Shown: in pieces, positions 22,931 to 34,974 of the stretch
How positions within the stretch are numbered: position 1 is the stretch's first letter
How the letters are laid out: every line of letters starts with the position of its first letter
DNA from: Silurus meridionalis
Taxonomy: Eukaryota > Chordata > Actinopteri > Siluriformes > Siluridae
Length of the DNA: 64,000 bases
Direction of reading: 5' to 3'
Assembly: GCF_014805685.1 (NCBI RefSeq)
Contig: NC_060906.1
Location: 10,064,846 to 10,128,845, forward strand
Position numbers and translations under genes: made by a program
Notes under the pieces: generated by a model
The model's database searches: none
The model's input: the letters and a program-made list of their open reading frames with translations, nothing else
Told to the model about the DNA's origin: nothing

Positions 22931-23552
22931 TCAACGCAACATAATTGTTTTAAGAGCGTGTATTTTTGCAGAAAGCCTGTTCCCATTCAGCTCTAAAATT
23001 ATTTTCTGCAAAGCTTGAAACGTATATTTATGTTCTGGAGGGTAGCACAGATTTAAAGATTATACTAAGGCAAACAATATGGCCAATGCAAAAGGTACAT
23101 TCCCCAGTTCACAGAGTACAGTCACCCCCTCTAGAATTATACCCACATCCTCTGGGGGATCAGTAAGCTCATCACCTTCATGTCAAATAACATAGATGCC
23201 AAAGAGCGTCTCTTCCATGGCTGTGTGTCTGCTTACATCATCTGCCTTTAAAAAAAATAATCAGTGCTTTTAAACCCTGATGTTAATTACATCCCACCTC
23301 ATCCCTTAATTAAATCCCTTTTTATAACGTTATAAACAAATTAAATGTACAACAGCTAACAGTTAAATTATCACAAAATATAACCAGATCTTTGAAATGC
23401 CTCTCTTATCCATATTTAAAATTATCACAGAGACTATTCCCTTACTGATAACAACATACCATGTATTCCTACACCAGCTTCTCCGGATCTTCATTCAAGT
23501 ACACACAAAGTCCCTTTAGGACGCATTCACGTCCAATATCAATGCTATTGTT
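22931..23552 (-). pseudogene. Spliced SAMD3-like C-terminal coding remnant
   Basis: Two minus-strand exons can be read: 23460-23552 and 22931-23245, joined by an intron with GT at 23459-23458 and AG before 23245, both in phase 0. The first reads NSIDIGRECVLKGLCVYLNE; the second contains PPEDVGIILEGVTVLCELGN, then PPEHKYTFQALQKIILELNG, and ends TIMLR before a TGA. This matches what I know as the C-terminal module of fish proteins annotated sterile alpha motif domain-containing protein 3-like, a very multicopy group. Three in-frame stops (near 23473 in exon one; after YVI and before SLNL in exon two) make it a pseudogene. It lies wholly within element C. Confidence 0.7.
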
Positions 23553-24339
23553 CTGCAAATCAGAGAATAAACACGTGAATTTCTACATGGAAGTGCAAAA
23601 TGAAATAATGAAATTATATAACTAGTTATAATATAACAACAGGAAGAAATATGGCCTATCAAGGATACAATTTCTGGAAAAAGAACCATGCCGCTTGTTT
23701 CTTCCCCATAGAAATTAAATTAAGATTGCACAATATGTTGACATACATGTTTTGTAAAAAGTTTTTGTGTAAAAGTTTATTGGACCCCCTTTTAAAATAT
23801 TTTCATTTTCTTTCTTCTTAAAATGTTTTGGACAACAATTAAATGAACCCAAATATGTTTAATAGATTGAGAGAGTCCACAAGACCCAAGATTCAATATC
23901 TATTACACAGAATTACTTGTGCAAGGTCTCTCCCTCTCCTGTTGAGCTGAGTGTGAAAGATTCACTTATACCACACGTGTAGTTTAGACAAGCGACAGTT
24001 AATGCTCATCTGACTACTGCCCTGTTATTGGCAAAACAACTGAGAGCTTCATTTAGGGATGGTTAAATAAATGAGTGTATTTGTTTAACGAGTAAACGCA
24101 TTATGGTATAAAATTCACCTGCTCATGCCATTACCTGCAGTAAAGTCCACCATGCTAATCGTGAACTGTACAGTAATTAACTAGCTTTCTCTTAACCTGA
24201 ATGAACGATACATTTTGTCGATTGACAACGAAAAACGTTGCATTCGGTGGATCATCAACAAAAATGTTAAAAGTGTATAACAAGATTTGCTCTTACCTTT
24301 TCACAAGAGCGCGAAAAACAGGTGAAATCCCGAAGCCAG

Positions 24340-25340
24340 CAGTGATTGCCGGTTCGTGAACGAATCGTTCATTTGAACCGGTTCTTTTTAGTGAACCGGT
24401 TCTTTTTAGTGAACCGGTCGAACCGGTTCACCAAATCGGACTGAATCGTTCAAAACAGTTCGCGTCTCAAATCAGCACTAATCAACAAAATTACCTAAAG
24501 TTACTCACTTTTGAATGTGTATGACCGTCTATCCGACTCAAAATAAATCAATATCCCTGAGAATGGGGTTCTTCTCTAGTTTCTCCAACAGTACACACAT
24601 TAAACTGAAACATGCTGCTGAACAAGTGATCATCACTGAGCATGCGCATACCTGCCGATTCCGAGCAGCACACATACTGCTGTTCTCGAGTCACCAGTAC
24701 TGTATCAAGAACCGTTTCTTTTCGACACACTACTGATACCAACGAATTGTTGATACTGAGCATGCGCGACCTACTGAGCAGTACGCGTGCTGCAGTATCA
24801 AGAACCGTTTGTTTCCGACACGTCCGACATACTACTGATACCAGCGATTTGTTGATACTGAGCATGCGCGACCTACCGAGCAGTATGCGTGCTGTCTGAC
24901 ATTAATACACACACTTACACTTTTTGGACTACGAATCAGATGCGTTCGACATACTGTAAAGGCTGGTGCTGCGCTGCTGATATATGAGCACAGGTGTACT
25001 GAGGACTTCAATGAAAAGTAAGTTTATTTACTAACAAATTAAAACATCAACGTTTTGCACATCAGTGCCTGTATTGGGTGATTTAGTGCAAAACGTAAAT
25101 GTAAGGAACATTTCTAAGATGATGATGATGATTTAATGTAAACAGATACGCTATATGCCCTCATGCAATAGACATGACTTTATTTAAATGTGTTTAGTGT
25201 GTATGTTCATCCGCCGAGATGATATTTGGATATGCATGACGTCATGACGTAAGGACGTAAAAGAAATGGTGAACCGGTTCTTTGAAACGAACTATCCGAA
25301 AGAACTGATTCGCAAAAAAGAATCGGACTTCCCACCACTA
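24340..25340. mobile_element. Non-autonomous hAT element with perfect 8-bp TSD
   Basis: The element of 1001 bp is flanked by GAAGCCAG on both sides (24332-24339 and 25341-25348). Inner ends are rich in the GAACCGGTTC word in both orientations (24377-24430 and 25270-25285), and the right end CCCACCACTA reversed reads TAGTGGTGGG, a hAT-type terminus. It encodes no transposase. Confidence 0.85.
24700..24890. repeat. 93-bp direct repeat inside the hAT element
   Basis: Two adjacent units begin TATCAAGAACCGTTT at 24703 and 24796, each containing GATACTGAGCATGCGCGACC. A third decayed partial unit precedes them at about 24636. The palindromic core GCATGC recurs once per unit. Frames over this stretch are fortuitous. 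Confidence 0.8.
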
Positions 25341-26299
25341 GAAGCCAGGCGTTGCTTAAATCTCGCGATATCGGCGGTGAAGTTCCCGGAAGCGCGTGAG
25401 AGTTTGATTGTGTTACGTTATTTTGACATGAGTGAATCTATTAAAAGCTAAGTAATTGACCTTATAGAAAACCCTACATGATTTATTCGCGTATATTTAA
25501 TAAACATAAAATTATATTGTACGGAATGTATGTTACATTTAAGTAAATTAAACATGCAGCAGAATTCATTTTTTTTGAGTGTGTGTTGGTTCATGGCGGT
25601 CTGTGTAATCGCGTATACGCATCCCGCTACATACCCTTCTTCCTGGATTACCCCGATCCTGCTGTTTTCCATGTTCACGCCCTCTGCACCACGTTTATCC
25701 GTTGCTGCCCAGCGCTGCGCTTTCCATAGCGCGGATCCGTGGATTCTCTACATGAATTGTCTCTGCTCACACAACTTGGTGGACCGCGCTCCCGGAGCGC
25801 ACCACTGGATATTACCGCTTCGCTACAAGTATTGGTGGATTATCTCCTGAGTATTCTCAATAAACTTTATTTGCGTTTACTTCTGCTTCCGCCTCCTTAT
25901 CCGCATTACAGGTGATCTCGATCCGCATGACCTATCAATCAAATCGCGGCAAAGCTGTTGTTTAAAAAAACCTACAAAAGCACGTGCATGCACATTCTCA
26001 TTTAATAACGCACATCATGTACATAAAGACATGTCAAGCACGTTAATATATTGCCGCCATATTGGTTTTCGTTTATCTCGATCATCGGTTATCTCGACGC
26101 TTTTTGGGGTCCCCTAGGACATCGACATAACCGGGTTCCACTGTATTTAAGTAAAGAATGTTGAGTGAACCTATATATTTAGATATAACAAGGTCTTCTT
26201 AAGTTCAGTTTACTTAAAAAGCGTGATGCAAAAATGGTGCATATATATTTTAATTAAATCCAACACATACATTTTAATGTTGGGCACAGCTTCAAACGG

Positions 26300-26707
26300 A
26301 CCTGTTTTTCTTGGGAGTTAAGGCCCATGCTTTAGTGGTAGATGTGTGTCATAAGATTGTCCACAAGGGGGCAACACACTCTATTTTTCACCAGCGACTA
26401 AGAAAAAAACCCGGGGAATTTTAAAACGTGAATTTTGCTGACATTATTAGTCTCCACTTGTCCACTTTGAGAGACATGTCAATTACAAATAAATACAAAG
26501 TAATTGTGACTGATCACCTCTATGCTATGATGAACCATTGTATACTTTGGGAATGGTCTTTTACAGGAGGACATAACCATGAGGACTGGTTTAATACATT
26601 TTATAATCATCATATGCCAGTGGACCATATGTAATGGCTGAAATCTGATTGGATAGAAACTCCAGCGTAAACTTATACTTGCTATGAAATATTCAGACAC
26701 TGTGTGA
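26300..26707. repeat. Old local repeat, copy beta (first part)
   Basis: This stretch is collinear with copy alpha at 17925-18250 and 18815-18870: it shares GTCCACAAGGGGGCAAC and AATCTGATTGGATAGAAACT with similar spacing. The beta copy continues to about 30230 but is interrupted by a Tc1/mariner-like element, a hAT MITE and a SINE. Confidence 0.65.
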
Positions 26708-27950
26708 ATGTAAATAAAAACAGAACGTAATGATTTGCCAATCTCATACAACCAATATTTTATTTACAATAGAGCATTTGAATTTGATGGCTGCAACACG
26801 TCTCAGAAAAGTTGGGACAGGGCAACAAAATACTTGAACATTTGGAGGAACATTTTGCATCTAATTAGGTTAATGGACAGCAGATCAGTAAGATAATTAG
26901 GTATAAATCGTGTATCTTAGAGAGGCAAAGTCTTTCAGAAATAAGAGGGACAGAGCTTCACTAATCTGCAAGAGACTGTCTACAAAAGTGGAAAAATGTT
27001 TGAATAATGCTCCTTCACATTAAAATTGCAAAACAGTTGAATATCTTATTATTTACAGTATGTAATATCATCAAAAGTTTTAGAGAATCTGGAGAAAGCT
27101 CTTTGCACAAGAAAATCAAAGTTTGGATGCTTGTGACCTTCAAGCCCTCAGACGGCATTGCATTTAAAACTTTCATGAATCTGTAATGGAAATTTGCATG
27201 GCTTATAACACCTCCAGAAATCATTGGATGTGAACACAGTTTGCCATGTCATCCATAAATGCCGGTTAATTCTCTACCATGCAAAAAAGAAGGCATGCGT
27301 GTAGATTATCCAGAACTGATGCCATCATTGGTTAGGTGTATCAAAATTTATTTTATTAAAAAAAACATTTTTTTTTTAATTTATTTCATTTCAGAAACCC
27401 TGGACATCACGTCTTCCAGAATAAAGAGGAGAGGGACCATCCTTCTTGTTATCAGTGCTCAGGTCAAAAAGCCACATCTCCGATTAGATTAAATGGGAGT
27501 GCATTAGTGCCTGTGAAATAGAATGTAGTAGAAGAGTCCGGGTGCTGAACTTGCCTTTGCAGTCTAGACCTTTCAGCATTGAAAACACTTGGCGCAGTGT
27601 TAAATGAACAATACAACAAAGCACACCCAGAACTGTTGAGCTGCTGAAATCCTGTGTCAGAGACATATGGGACAACATTCCTTTCCCAAAACCTAAGCAA
27701 CATGTCTTCTCAGTTTCCAGATGTATACAGACAGAAGATGTAATGATACACAGTGGTAAACATTATTTTTGAGACCTGTTGCAGCCATTATTTCAAAATA
27801 ATCTTTTTTCTTTAAAATTGTATTTATTCTCAGTTATATGGTATGTATATATTTATAAATATATTTATTATATTTATATTTGATATGTTTGAATAGAATA
27901 TGGATTTATGAGATTTGCAAATCATTGCATTTTGTTTTTATTTACATTTA
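26708..27950 (+). mobile_element. Tc1/mariner-like relic in copy beta
   Basis: Inverted ends are GTAAATAAAAACAGAACGTA...TGATTTGCCAATCTCAT (26709) and ATGAGATTTGCAAATCATTG...TTTTTATTTAC (27909-27945). The body has CGTCTCAGAAAAGTTGGGAC (26799) and fragments of transposase DNA with no open frame. A second copy of its body, without the left end, is at 30292-31470 owing to the tandem duplication. Confidence 0.75.
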
Positions 27951-28404
27951 AATAAACAGGCATCATCAACATGCGAATTCACTGCAGTCGGTCTCCAGCA
28001 TATAGATAACTCTTTGGATAAAAGTAAATTTAAACATGCAAGAAATTGAATGGCAACTTAGTAGAATTTTGTACAAGCTAAAAAAAAAAACTATGCATGA
28101 AGCACCATGAACAATAAAAGAAATTTTACACAAAAAACTTTTGTTTAGACAAAAATTTAATTTGCGGGCTAGAATACTTAAAGTGTGCTAAATCAACATA
28201 TACCGGATTACACGTGATACACTCATTTTGATTGTGTAGACGTGCACGTTGCCAATGATTTCCAATCACCCACAAAGTGCAAAGCGCCCACAAAAGCCAT
28301 AGCTGACGATAAGCTGAAACTGCAAAATGAGGACAAAATTGCAAAAGCAACTGCGAATCTTTAAATCGGCAAATGAAATCCGTAAACAAGCACAAACTAT
28401 ACCA

Positions 28405-29471
28405 GACCATTCTTTATTTAAGTAGAACTACAGATACTCGTGTTTTTAAAAGACTCCAGTAAAAGTTGAAGTTCTGACTACCCTTTATTACTCAAGTTAA
28501 AGTAAAGAAGTTTGGGCTCTGACATGTACTTAAGTAAAAAGTAGCCGTTACTACTACCTGTTTTAGTGTCACGCTGGTAACGAAACCTCACATTATATCA
28601 ATGTATTAATACAAAACTGAATGTATCCAGGCTGAACAACCACCAAATAGAATACAAGCTGAGAAAAGACTAAGATGACATAAAAAAAAAATATATATAT
28701 GCTTATAATTCCCTCCACTCTTCTGGGAAGATGTTCCACTAGACTTTTGGAGTGTGCTTATGGATATTTGTGTTCATCAGCCACAAGGGTGTTATGAAAG
28801 TCGGGTAGTGATGTAGGTGAGGAGACCTAGGGTGCAGTCAGCATTCAATTAATCAAAAGGGGTTCAGTAGGGATGAGATCAGAGCTCTACAGCAGACCAC
28901 TCAAGATCTTCCTCTCCAAAGCATGTAAACCAGATCTTCAAGGAGCTCACTTTGTGCACACATTAAAATGCCCTGAAAAGAAAGTTATAACAATAAAACG
29001 TTAGATTATCTGTATGTACTTTCTCAAATTTGACGGCGAATTCTTGAAAGCCAGCACGAACATCTCCCTTATATATGGCCATAGGTTGTTATGGAATGTC
29101 TTTGTTTTTATTTATTTTTACATCTTTTACTCCTCTGAATTCACATTAACCATTCCTCTTTTGCCTTGCTCATTATAGCTCCACTTGCTTACGTCTACGT
29201 CTGATAGCCAGGAAATAATACACCAGGGATATGGTGAAAAGCAGCTGATATGATAGGCTGGAAACAGCTCAATGAGAAGAAATAATAATAAAAGTAACGA
29301 GGCTGTTTTGAAAATGTAAGAAGTAGAAAGTACAGATATTTGTGTAAAAATGTAATGAGTGAAAGTTAAAAGTTGTCTGACAAAATAAATAGTGGAGTAA
29401 AGTACTGAAACCAAAAAAATCTACTTAAGTACAGTAACGAAGTATTTGTACTTCGTTACTTCCCACCTCTG
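28405..29471 (-). mobile_element. hAT-type MITE with nested Tc1 remnant
   Basis: The plus-strand right end reads AACGAAGTATTTGTACTTCG...TCCCACCTCTG (29471), the inverse of the MITE start at 13185. It interrupts copy beta between CACAAACTA and GAACTAGAC, where copy alpha has the unbroken GCACAAACTAGACAAAGC (19131). This gives direct evidence of insertion. Inside, 28700-28980 carries Tc1-derived DNA in reverse (CTTCTGGGAAGATGTTCCAC). Confidence 0.75.
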
Positions 29472-29827
29472 AACTAGACTAAGCTAATTCAATAAATTGT
29501 CAAAATGGTCAAACAGACATAAGTTTTCTGCTTTTGGTTTCTGCTTTTTGAATGTTGATGTGTCAATTCATTTGTATTTTCCATCATTAACAATTCAGGA
29601 CTGGCTACATCTTAAAAATCATAAAGAAAAATTATAAATGACAAACTCGACTGTTTATTAATCCATGTACATTTTTAATCTGTTGTAATATTTGATTTCT
29701 GAAGGGATGATTAAAGCAAACCAAAGCAGAACACAAACTAAACAACACATCTGGGAACCATGCAGATCATTATTAACAATAAATGTGTTTTTTTTGAGTT
29801 AAAACTTAAAAAGCAGCAAAAGCTTAA

Positions 29828-30035
29828 CCAAGCGGAGGTGGTAGCGTAATGGTTAAGTGATTGGCCTTTTCTCTAAAGGTTATTAGTTCAAATCCCATTC
29901 ACACCATGCTGCCACTCTGGAGCCCTTGAGCAAGGCCCTTCCCCCCTTTGCTGCTCAGTTGCATTAGAGAGAAAAAATGTAAGTCTCTGAATAAGGGTGT
30001 TTTTCCAAATGCCGATAAAAATACAATAAAAAGGA
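29828..30035 (+). repeat. tRNA-derived SINE
   Basis: GGTGGTAGCGTAATGGTTAAG (A box) and AGTTCAAATCCCATT (B box) form a tRNA-like head. It is followed by the fish SINE body word CTTGAGCAAGGCCCTTCC and a 3' part with AATAAGGGTGTTTTTCCAAA. A duplicate lies at 34511-34718. Confidence 0.8.
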
Positions 30036-32625
30036 TTTAATGTATGTACTTTAATCACAATATCAGGACACATGCTGGTATAATTTTTTTGTTGCATGAT
30101 TTGTGCATATCCTTTTCTTCTGTGTCCACTTCAACCCCCCAAACTCAAGCAGTGGTCCTTTTTTTTTATGGATATAAAAAAAAGCTAGAGTGCTGGCTTT
30201 TGCATGGAGAATACATCATATTTTCCTTTAAAGACCAATGATAGACCAGTTTCATAGCTATTACCTCCACCAGTGCATAATGATTAACAATGAGCATTTG
30301 AATTTGATGGCTGCAACACGTCTCAGAAAAGTTGGGACAGGGCAACAAAATACTTGAACATTTGGAGGAACATTTTGCATCTAATTAGGTTAATGGACAG
30401 CAGATCAGTAAGATAATTAGGTATAAATCGTGTATCTTAGAGAGGCAAAGTCTTTCAGAAATAAGAGGGACAGAGCTTCACTAATCTGCAAGAGACTGTC
30501 TACAAAAGTGGAAAAATGTTTGAATAATGCTCCTTCACATTAAAATTGCAAAACAGTTGAATATCTTATTATTTACAGTATGTAATATCATCAAAAGTTT
30601 TAGAGAATCTGGAGAAAGCTCTTTGCACAAGAAAATCAAAGTTTGGATGCTTGTGACCTTCAAGCCCTCAGACGGCATTGCATTTAAAACTTTCATGAAT
30701 CTGTAATGGAAATTTGCATGGCTTATAACACCTCCAGAAATCATTGGATGTGAACACAGTTTGCCATGTCATCCATAAATGCCGGTTAATTCTCTACCAT
30801 GCAAAAAAGAAGGCATGCGTGTAGATTATCCAGAACTGATGCCATCATTGGTTAGGTGTATCAAAATTTATTTTATTAAAAAAAACATTTTTTTTTTAAT
30901 TTATTTCATTTCAGAAACCCTGGACATCACGTCTTCCAGAATAAAGAGGAGAGGGACCATCCTTCTTGTTATCAGTGCTCAGGTCAAAAGCCACATCTCG
31001 ATTAGATTAAATGGGAGTGCATTAGTGCCTGTGAAATAGAATGTAGTAGAAGAGTCCGGGTGCTGAACTTGCCTTTGCAGTCTAGACCTTTCAGCATTGA
31101 AAACACTTGGCGCAGTGTTAAATGAACAATACAACAAAGCACACCCAGAACTGTTGAGCTGCTGAAATCCTGTGTCAGAGACATATGGGACAACATTCCT
31201 TTCCCAAAACCTAAGCAACATGTCTTCTCAGTTTCCAGATGTATACAGACAGAAGATGTAATGATACACAGTGGTAAACATTATTTTTGAGACCTGTTGC
31301 AGCCATTATTTCAAAATAATCTTTTTTCTTTAAAATTGTATTTATTCTCAGTTATATGGTATGTATATATTTATAAATATATTTATTATATTTATATTTG
31401 ATATGTTTGAATAGAATATGGATTTATGAGATTTGCAAATCATTGCATTTTGTTTTTATTTACATTTAAATAAACAGGCATCATCAACATGCGAATTCAC
31501 TGCAGTCGGTCTCCAGCATATAGATAACTCTTTGGATAAAAGTAAATTTAAACATGCAAGAAATTGAATGGCAACTTAGTAGAATTTTGTACAAGCTAAA
31601 AAAAAAAACTATGCATGAAGCACCATGAACAATAAAAGAAATTTTACACAAAAACTTTTGTTTAGACAAAATTTAATTTGCGGGCTAGAATACTTAAAGT
31701 GTGCTAAATCAACATATACCGGATTACACGTGATACACTCATTTTGATTGTGTAGACGCACGCTGCCAATGATTTCCAATCACCCACAAAGTGCAAAGCG
31801 CCCACAAAAGCCATAGCTGACGATAAGCTGAAACTGCAAATGAGGACAAAATTGCAAAAGCAACTGCGAATCTTTAAATCGGCAAATGAAATCCGTAAAC
31901 AAGCACAAACTATACCAGACCATTCTTTATTTAAGTAGAACTACAGATACTCGTGTTTTTAAAAGACTCCAGTAAAAGTTGAAGTTCTGACTACCCTTTA
32001 TTACTCAAGTTAAAGTAAAGAAGTTTGGGCTCTGACATGTACTTAAGTAAAAAGTAGCCGTTACTACTACCTGTTTTAGTGTCACGCTGGTAACGAAACC
32101 TCACATTATATCAATGTATTAATACAAAAACTGAATGTATCCAGGCTGAACAACCACCAAATAGAATACAAGCTGAGAAAAGACTAAGATGACATAAAAA
32201 AAAAATATATATATGCTTATAATTCCCTCCACTCTTCTGGGAAGATGTTCCACTAGACTTTTGGAGTGTGCTTATGGATATTTGTGTTCATCAGCCACAA
32301 GGGTGTTATGAAAGTCGGGTAGTGATGTAGGTGAGGAGACCTAGGGTGCAGTCAGCATTCAATTAATCAAAAGGGGTTCAGTAGGGATGAGATCAGAGCT
32401 CTACAGCAGACCACTCAAGATCTTCCTCTCAAAGCATGTAAACCAGATCTTCAAGGAGCTCACTTTGTGCACACATTAAAATGCCCCTGAAAAGAAAGTT
32501 ATAACAATAAAACGTTAGATTATCTGTATGTACTTTCTCAAATTTGACGGCGAATTCTTGAAAGCCAGCACGAACATCTCCTTATATATGGCCATAGGTT
32601 GTTATGGAATGTCTTTGTTTTTATT

Positions 32626-33790
32626 TACATTTAAATAAACAGGCATCATCAACATGCGAATTCACTGCAGTCGGTCTCCAGCATATAGATAACTCTTTGG
32701 ATAAAAGTAAATTTAAACATGCAAGAAATTGAATGGCAACTTAGTAGAATTTTGTACAAGCTAAAAAAAAACTATGCATGAAGCACCATGAACAATAAAA
32801 GAAATTTTACACAAAAACTTTTGTTTAGACAAAATTTAATTTGCGGGCTAGAATACTTAAAGTGTGCTAAATCAACATATACCGGATTACACGTGATACA
32901 CTCATTTTGATTGTGTAGACGCACGCTGCCAATGATTTCCAATCACCCACAAAGTGCAAAGCGCCCACAAAAGCCATAGCTGACGATAAGCTGAAACTGC
33001 AAAATGAGGACAAAATTGCAAAAGCAACTGCGAATCTTTAAATCGGCAAATGAAATCCGTAAACAAGCACAAACTATACCAGACCATTCTTTATTTAAGT
33101 AGAACTACAGATACTCGTGTTTTAAAAGACTCCAGTAAAAGTTGAAGTTCTGACTACCCTTTATTACTCAAGTTAAAGTAAAGAAGTTTGGGCTCTGACA
33201 TGTACTTAAGTAAAAAGTAGCCGTTACTACTACCTGTTTTAGTGTCACGCTGGTAACGAAACCTCACATTATATCAATGTATTAATACAAAAACTGAATG
33301 TATCCAGGCTGAACAACCACCAAATAGAATACAAGCTGAGAAAAGACTAAGATGACATAAAAAAAAAATATATATATGCTTATAATTCCCTCCACTCTTC
33401 TGGGAAGATGTTCCACTAGACTTTTGGAGTGTGCTTATGGATATTTGTGTTCATCAGCCACAAGGGTGTTATGAAAGTCGGGTAGTGATGTAGGTGAGGA
33501 GACCTAGGGTGCAGTCAGCATTCAATTAATCAAAAGGGGTTCAGTAGGGATGAGATCAGAGCTCTACAGCAGACCACTCAAGATCTTCCTCTCCAAAGCA
33601 TGTAAACCAGATCTTCAAGGAGCTCACTTTGTGCACACATTAAAATGCCCCTGAAAAGAAAGTTATAACAATAAAACGTTAGATTATCTGTATGTACTTT
33701 CTCAAATTTGACGGCGAATTCTTGAAAGCCAGCACGAACATCTCCCTTATATATGGCCATAGGTTGTTATGGAATGTCTTTGTTTTTATT
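32626..33790. repeat. Inner tandem duplication (1165 bp)
   Basis: The sequence from TAAACAGGCATCATCAACAT at 31471 recurs at 32636, an offset of 1165. The junction lies in TTTGTTTTTATTTA, a 14-base string found at both parental breakpoints (about 27932 and 29101 in unit 1 numbering). The duplication therefore arose at short direct homology. Confidence 0.9.
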
Positions 33791-34510
33791 TATTTTTACA
33801 TCTTTTACTCCCTCTGAATTCACATTAACCATTCCTCTTTTTGCCTTGCTCATTATAGCTCCACTTGCTTACGTCTACGTCTGATAGCCAGGAAATAATA
33901 CACCAGGGATATGGTGAAAAAGCAGCTGATATGATAGGCTGGAAACAGCGCTCAATGAGAAGAAATAATAATAAAAGTAACGAGGCTGTTTTGAAAATGT
34001 AAGAAGTAGAAAGTACAGATATTTGTGTAAAAATGTAATGAGTGAAAGTTAAAAGTTGTCTGACAAAATAAATAGTGGAGTAAAGTACTGAAACCAAAAA
34101 AATCTACTTAAGTACAGTAACGAAGTATTTGTACTTCGTTACTTCCCACCTCTGAACTAGACTAAGCTAATTCAATAAATTGTCAAAATGGTCAAACAGA
34201 CATAAGTTTTCTGCTTTTGGTTTCTGCTTTTTGAATGTTGATGTGTCAATTCATTTGTATTTTCCATCATTAACAATTCAGGACTGGCTACATCTTAAAA
34301 ATCATAAAGAAAAATTATAAATGACAAACTCGACTGTTTATTAATCCATGTACATTTTTAATCTGTTGTAATATTTGATTTCTGAAGGGATGATTAAAGC
34401 AAACCAAAGCAGAACACAAACTAAACAACACATCTGGGAACCATGCAGATCATTATTAACAATAAATGTGTTTTTTTTGAGTTAAAACTTAAAAAGCAGC
34501 AAAAGCTTAA

Positions 34511-34718
34511 CCAAGCGGAGGTGGTAGCGTAATGGTTAAGTGATTGGCCTTTTCTCTAAAGGTTATTAGTTCAAATCCCATTCACACCATGCTGCCACTC
34601 TGGAGCCCTTGAGCAAGGCCCTTCCCCCCTTTGCTGCTCAGTTGCATTAGAGAGAAAAAATGTAAGTCTCTGAATAAGGGTGTTTTTCCAAATGCCGATA
34701 AAAATACAATAAAAAGGA
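34511..34718 (+). repeat. tRNA-derived SINE, duplicated copy
   Basis: Same sequence as the SINE at 29828-30035; it is here because of the tandem duplication, not a new insertion. Confidence 0.85.
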
Positions 34719-34974
34719 TTTAATGTATGTACTTTAATCACAATATCAGGACACATGCTGGTATAATTTTTTTGTTGCATGATTTGTGCATATCCTTTTC
34801 TTCTGTGTCCACTTCAACCCCCCAAACTCAAGCAGTGGTCCTTTTTTTTTATGGATATAAAAAAAAGCTAGAGTGCTGGCTTTTGCATGGAGAATACATC
34901 ATATTTTCCTTTAAAGACCAATGATAGACCAGTTTCATAGCTATTACCTCCACCAGTGCATAATGATTAACAAT

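Larger units (their letters stand above)
21156..25581. mobile_element. DNA element C with CACTCAAAAAA ends
   Basis: The left end CACTCAAAAAAAAAATAGAC and right end ATTTTTTTTGAGTG are inverted, and they sit inside an otherwise continuous LTR. Subterminal DNA has an internal inverted pair, ATCATGGAAAGTATTTCCAC at about 21195 and GGAAATACTTTCCATGATTA at about 21521. I cannot name the superfamily with certainty. It contains MITE B with an LTR, a spliced SAMD3-like coding remnant and a complete hAT element. Confidence 0.6.
20962..25910 (+). mobile_element. Solo LTR (Gypsy-like), split by a DNA element
   Basis: The LTR starts TGTCAGGAATCCCCCTGCCA (20962) and ends TTATCCGCATTACA (25910), with flanks GGTTA and GGTGA, a near-perfect 5-bp target duplication. 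Its two halves, 20962-21155 and 25582-25910 (total about 520 bp), are separated by element C. A poly(A) signal AATAAA lies near its 3' end at about 25859. No internal retroviral coding region is present, so it is a solo LTR. Confidence 0.75.
20775..26143 (+). mobile_element. Pogo/Tigger-like MITE A, split by nested insertions
   Basis: The left arm starts CAGTGGAACCCGGTTATCTC (20775) and the right arm ends as the inverted form ATAACCGGGTTCCACTG (26143), followed by TA. Such CAGTGGAACC ends are typical of pogo/Tigger-like elements. Only 20775-20961 and 25911-26143 belong to it (about 420 bp); everything between is a later insertion. MITE B at 21834-22708 is a second copy in the opposite orientation. 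Confidence 0.8.
26772..30291. repeat. Tandem duplication, unit 1 (3520 bp)
   Basis: The unit starts GAGCATTTGAATTTGATGGC at 26772 and the same sequence restarts at 30292. Identity is close to 100 percent over more than 2 kb. Visible differences are mostly single-base changes in homopolymer length (for example AGGTCAAAAAGCC against AGGTCAAAAGCC). The duplication starts inside the Tc1/mariner-like relic and ends just beyond copy beta, so it is younger than all elements within it. Confidence 0.95.
30292..34974. repeat. Tandem duplication, unit 2 with an inner duplication
   Basis: This repeats unit 1 from its first base and extends to about 34974, where ACAATGA passes into unique DNA (ACACTAG). 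It is 1.17 kb longer than unit 1 because the segment 31460-32625 is present again as 32626-33790. It includes the SINE, hAT MITE and Tc1 remnants already described for unit 1. Confidence 0.95.
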
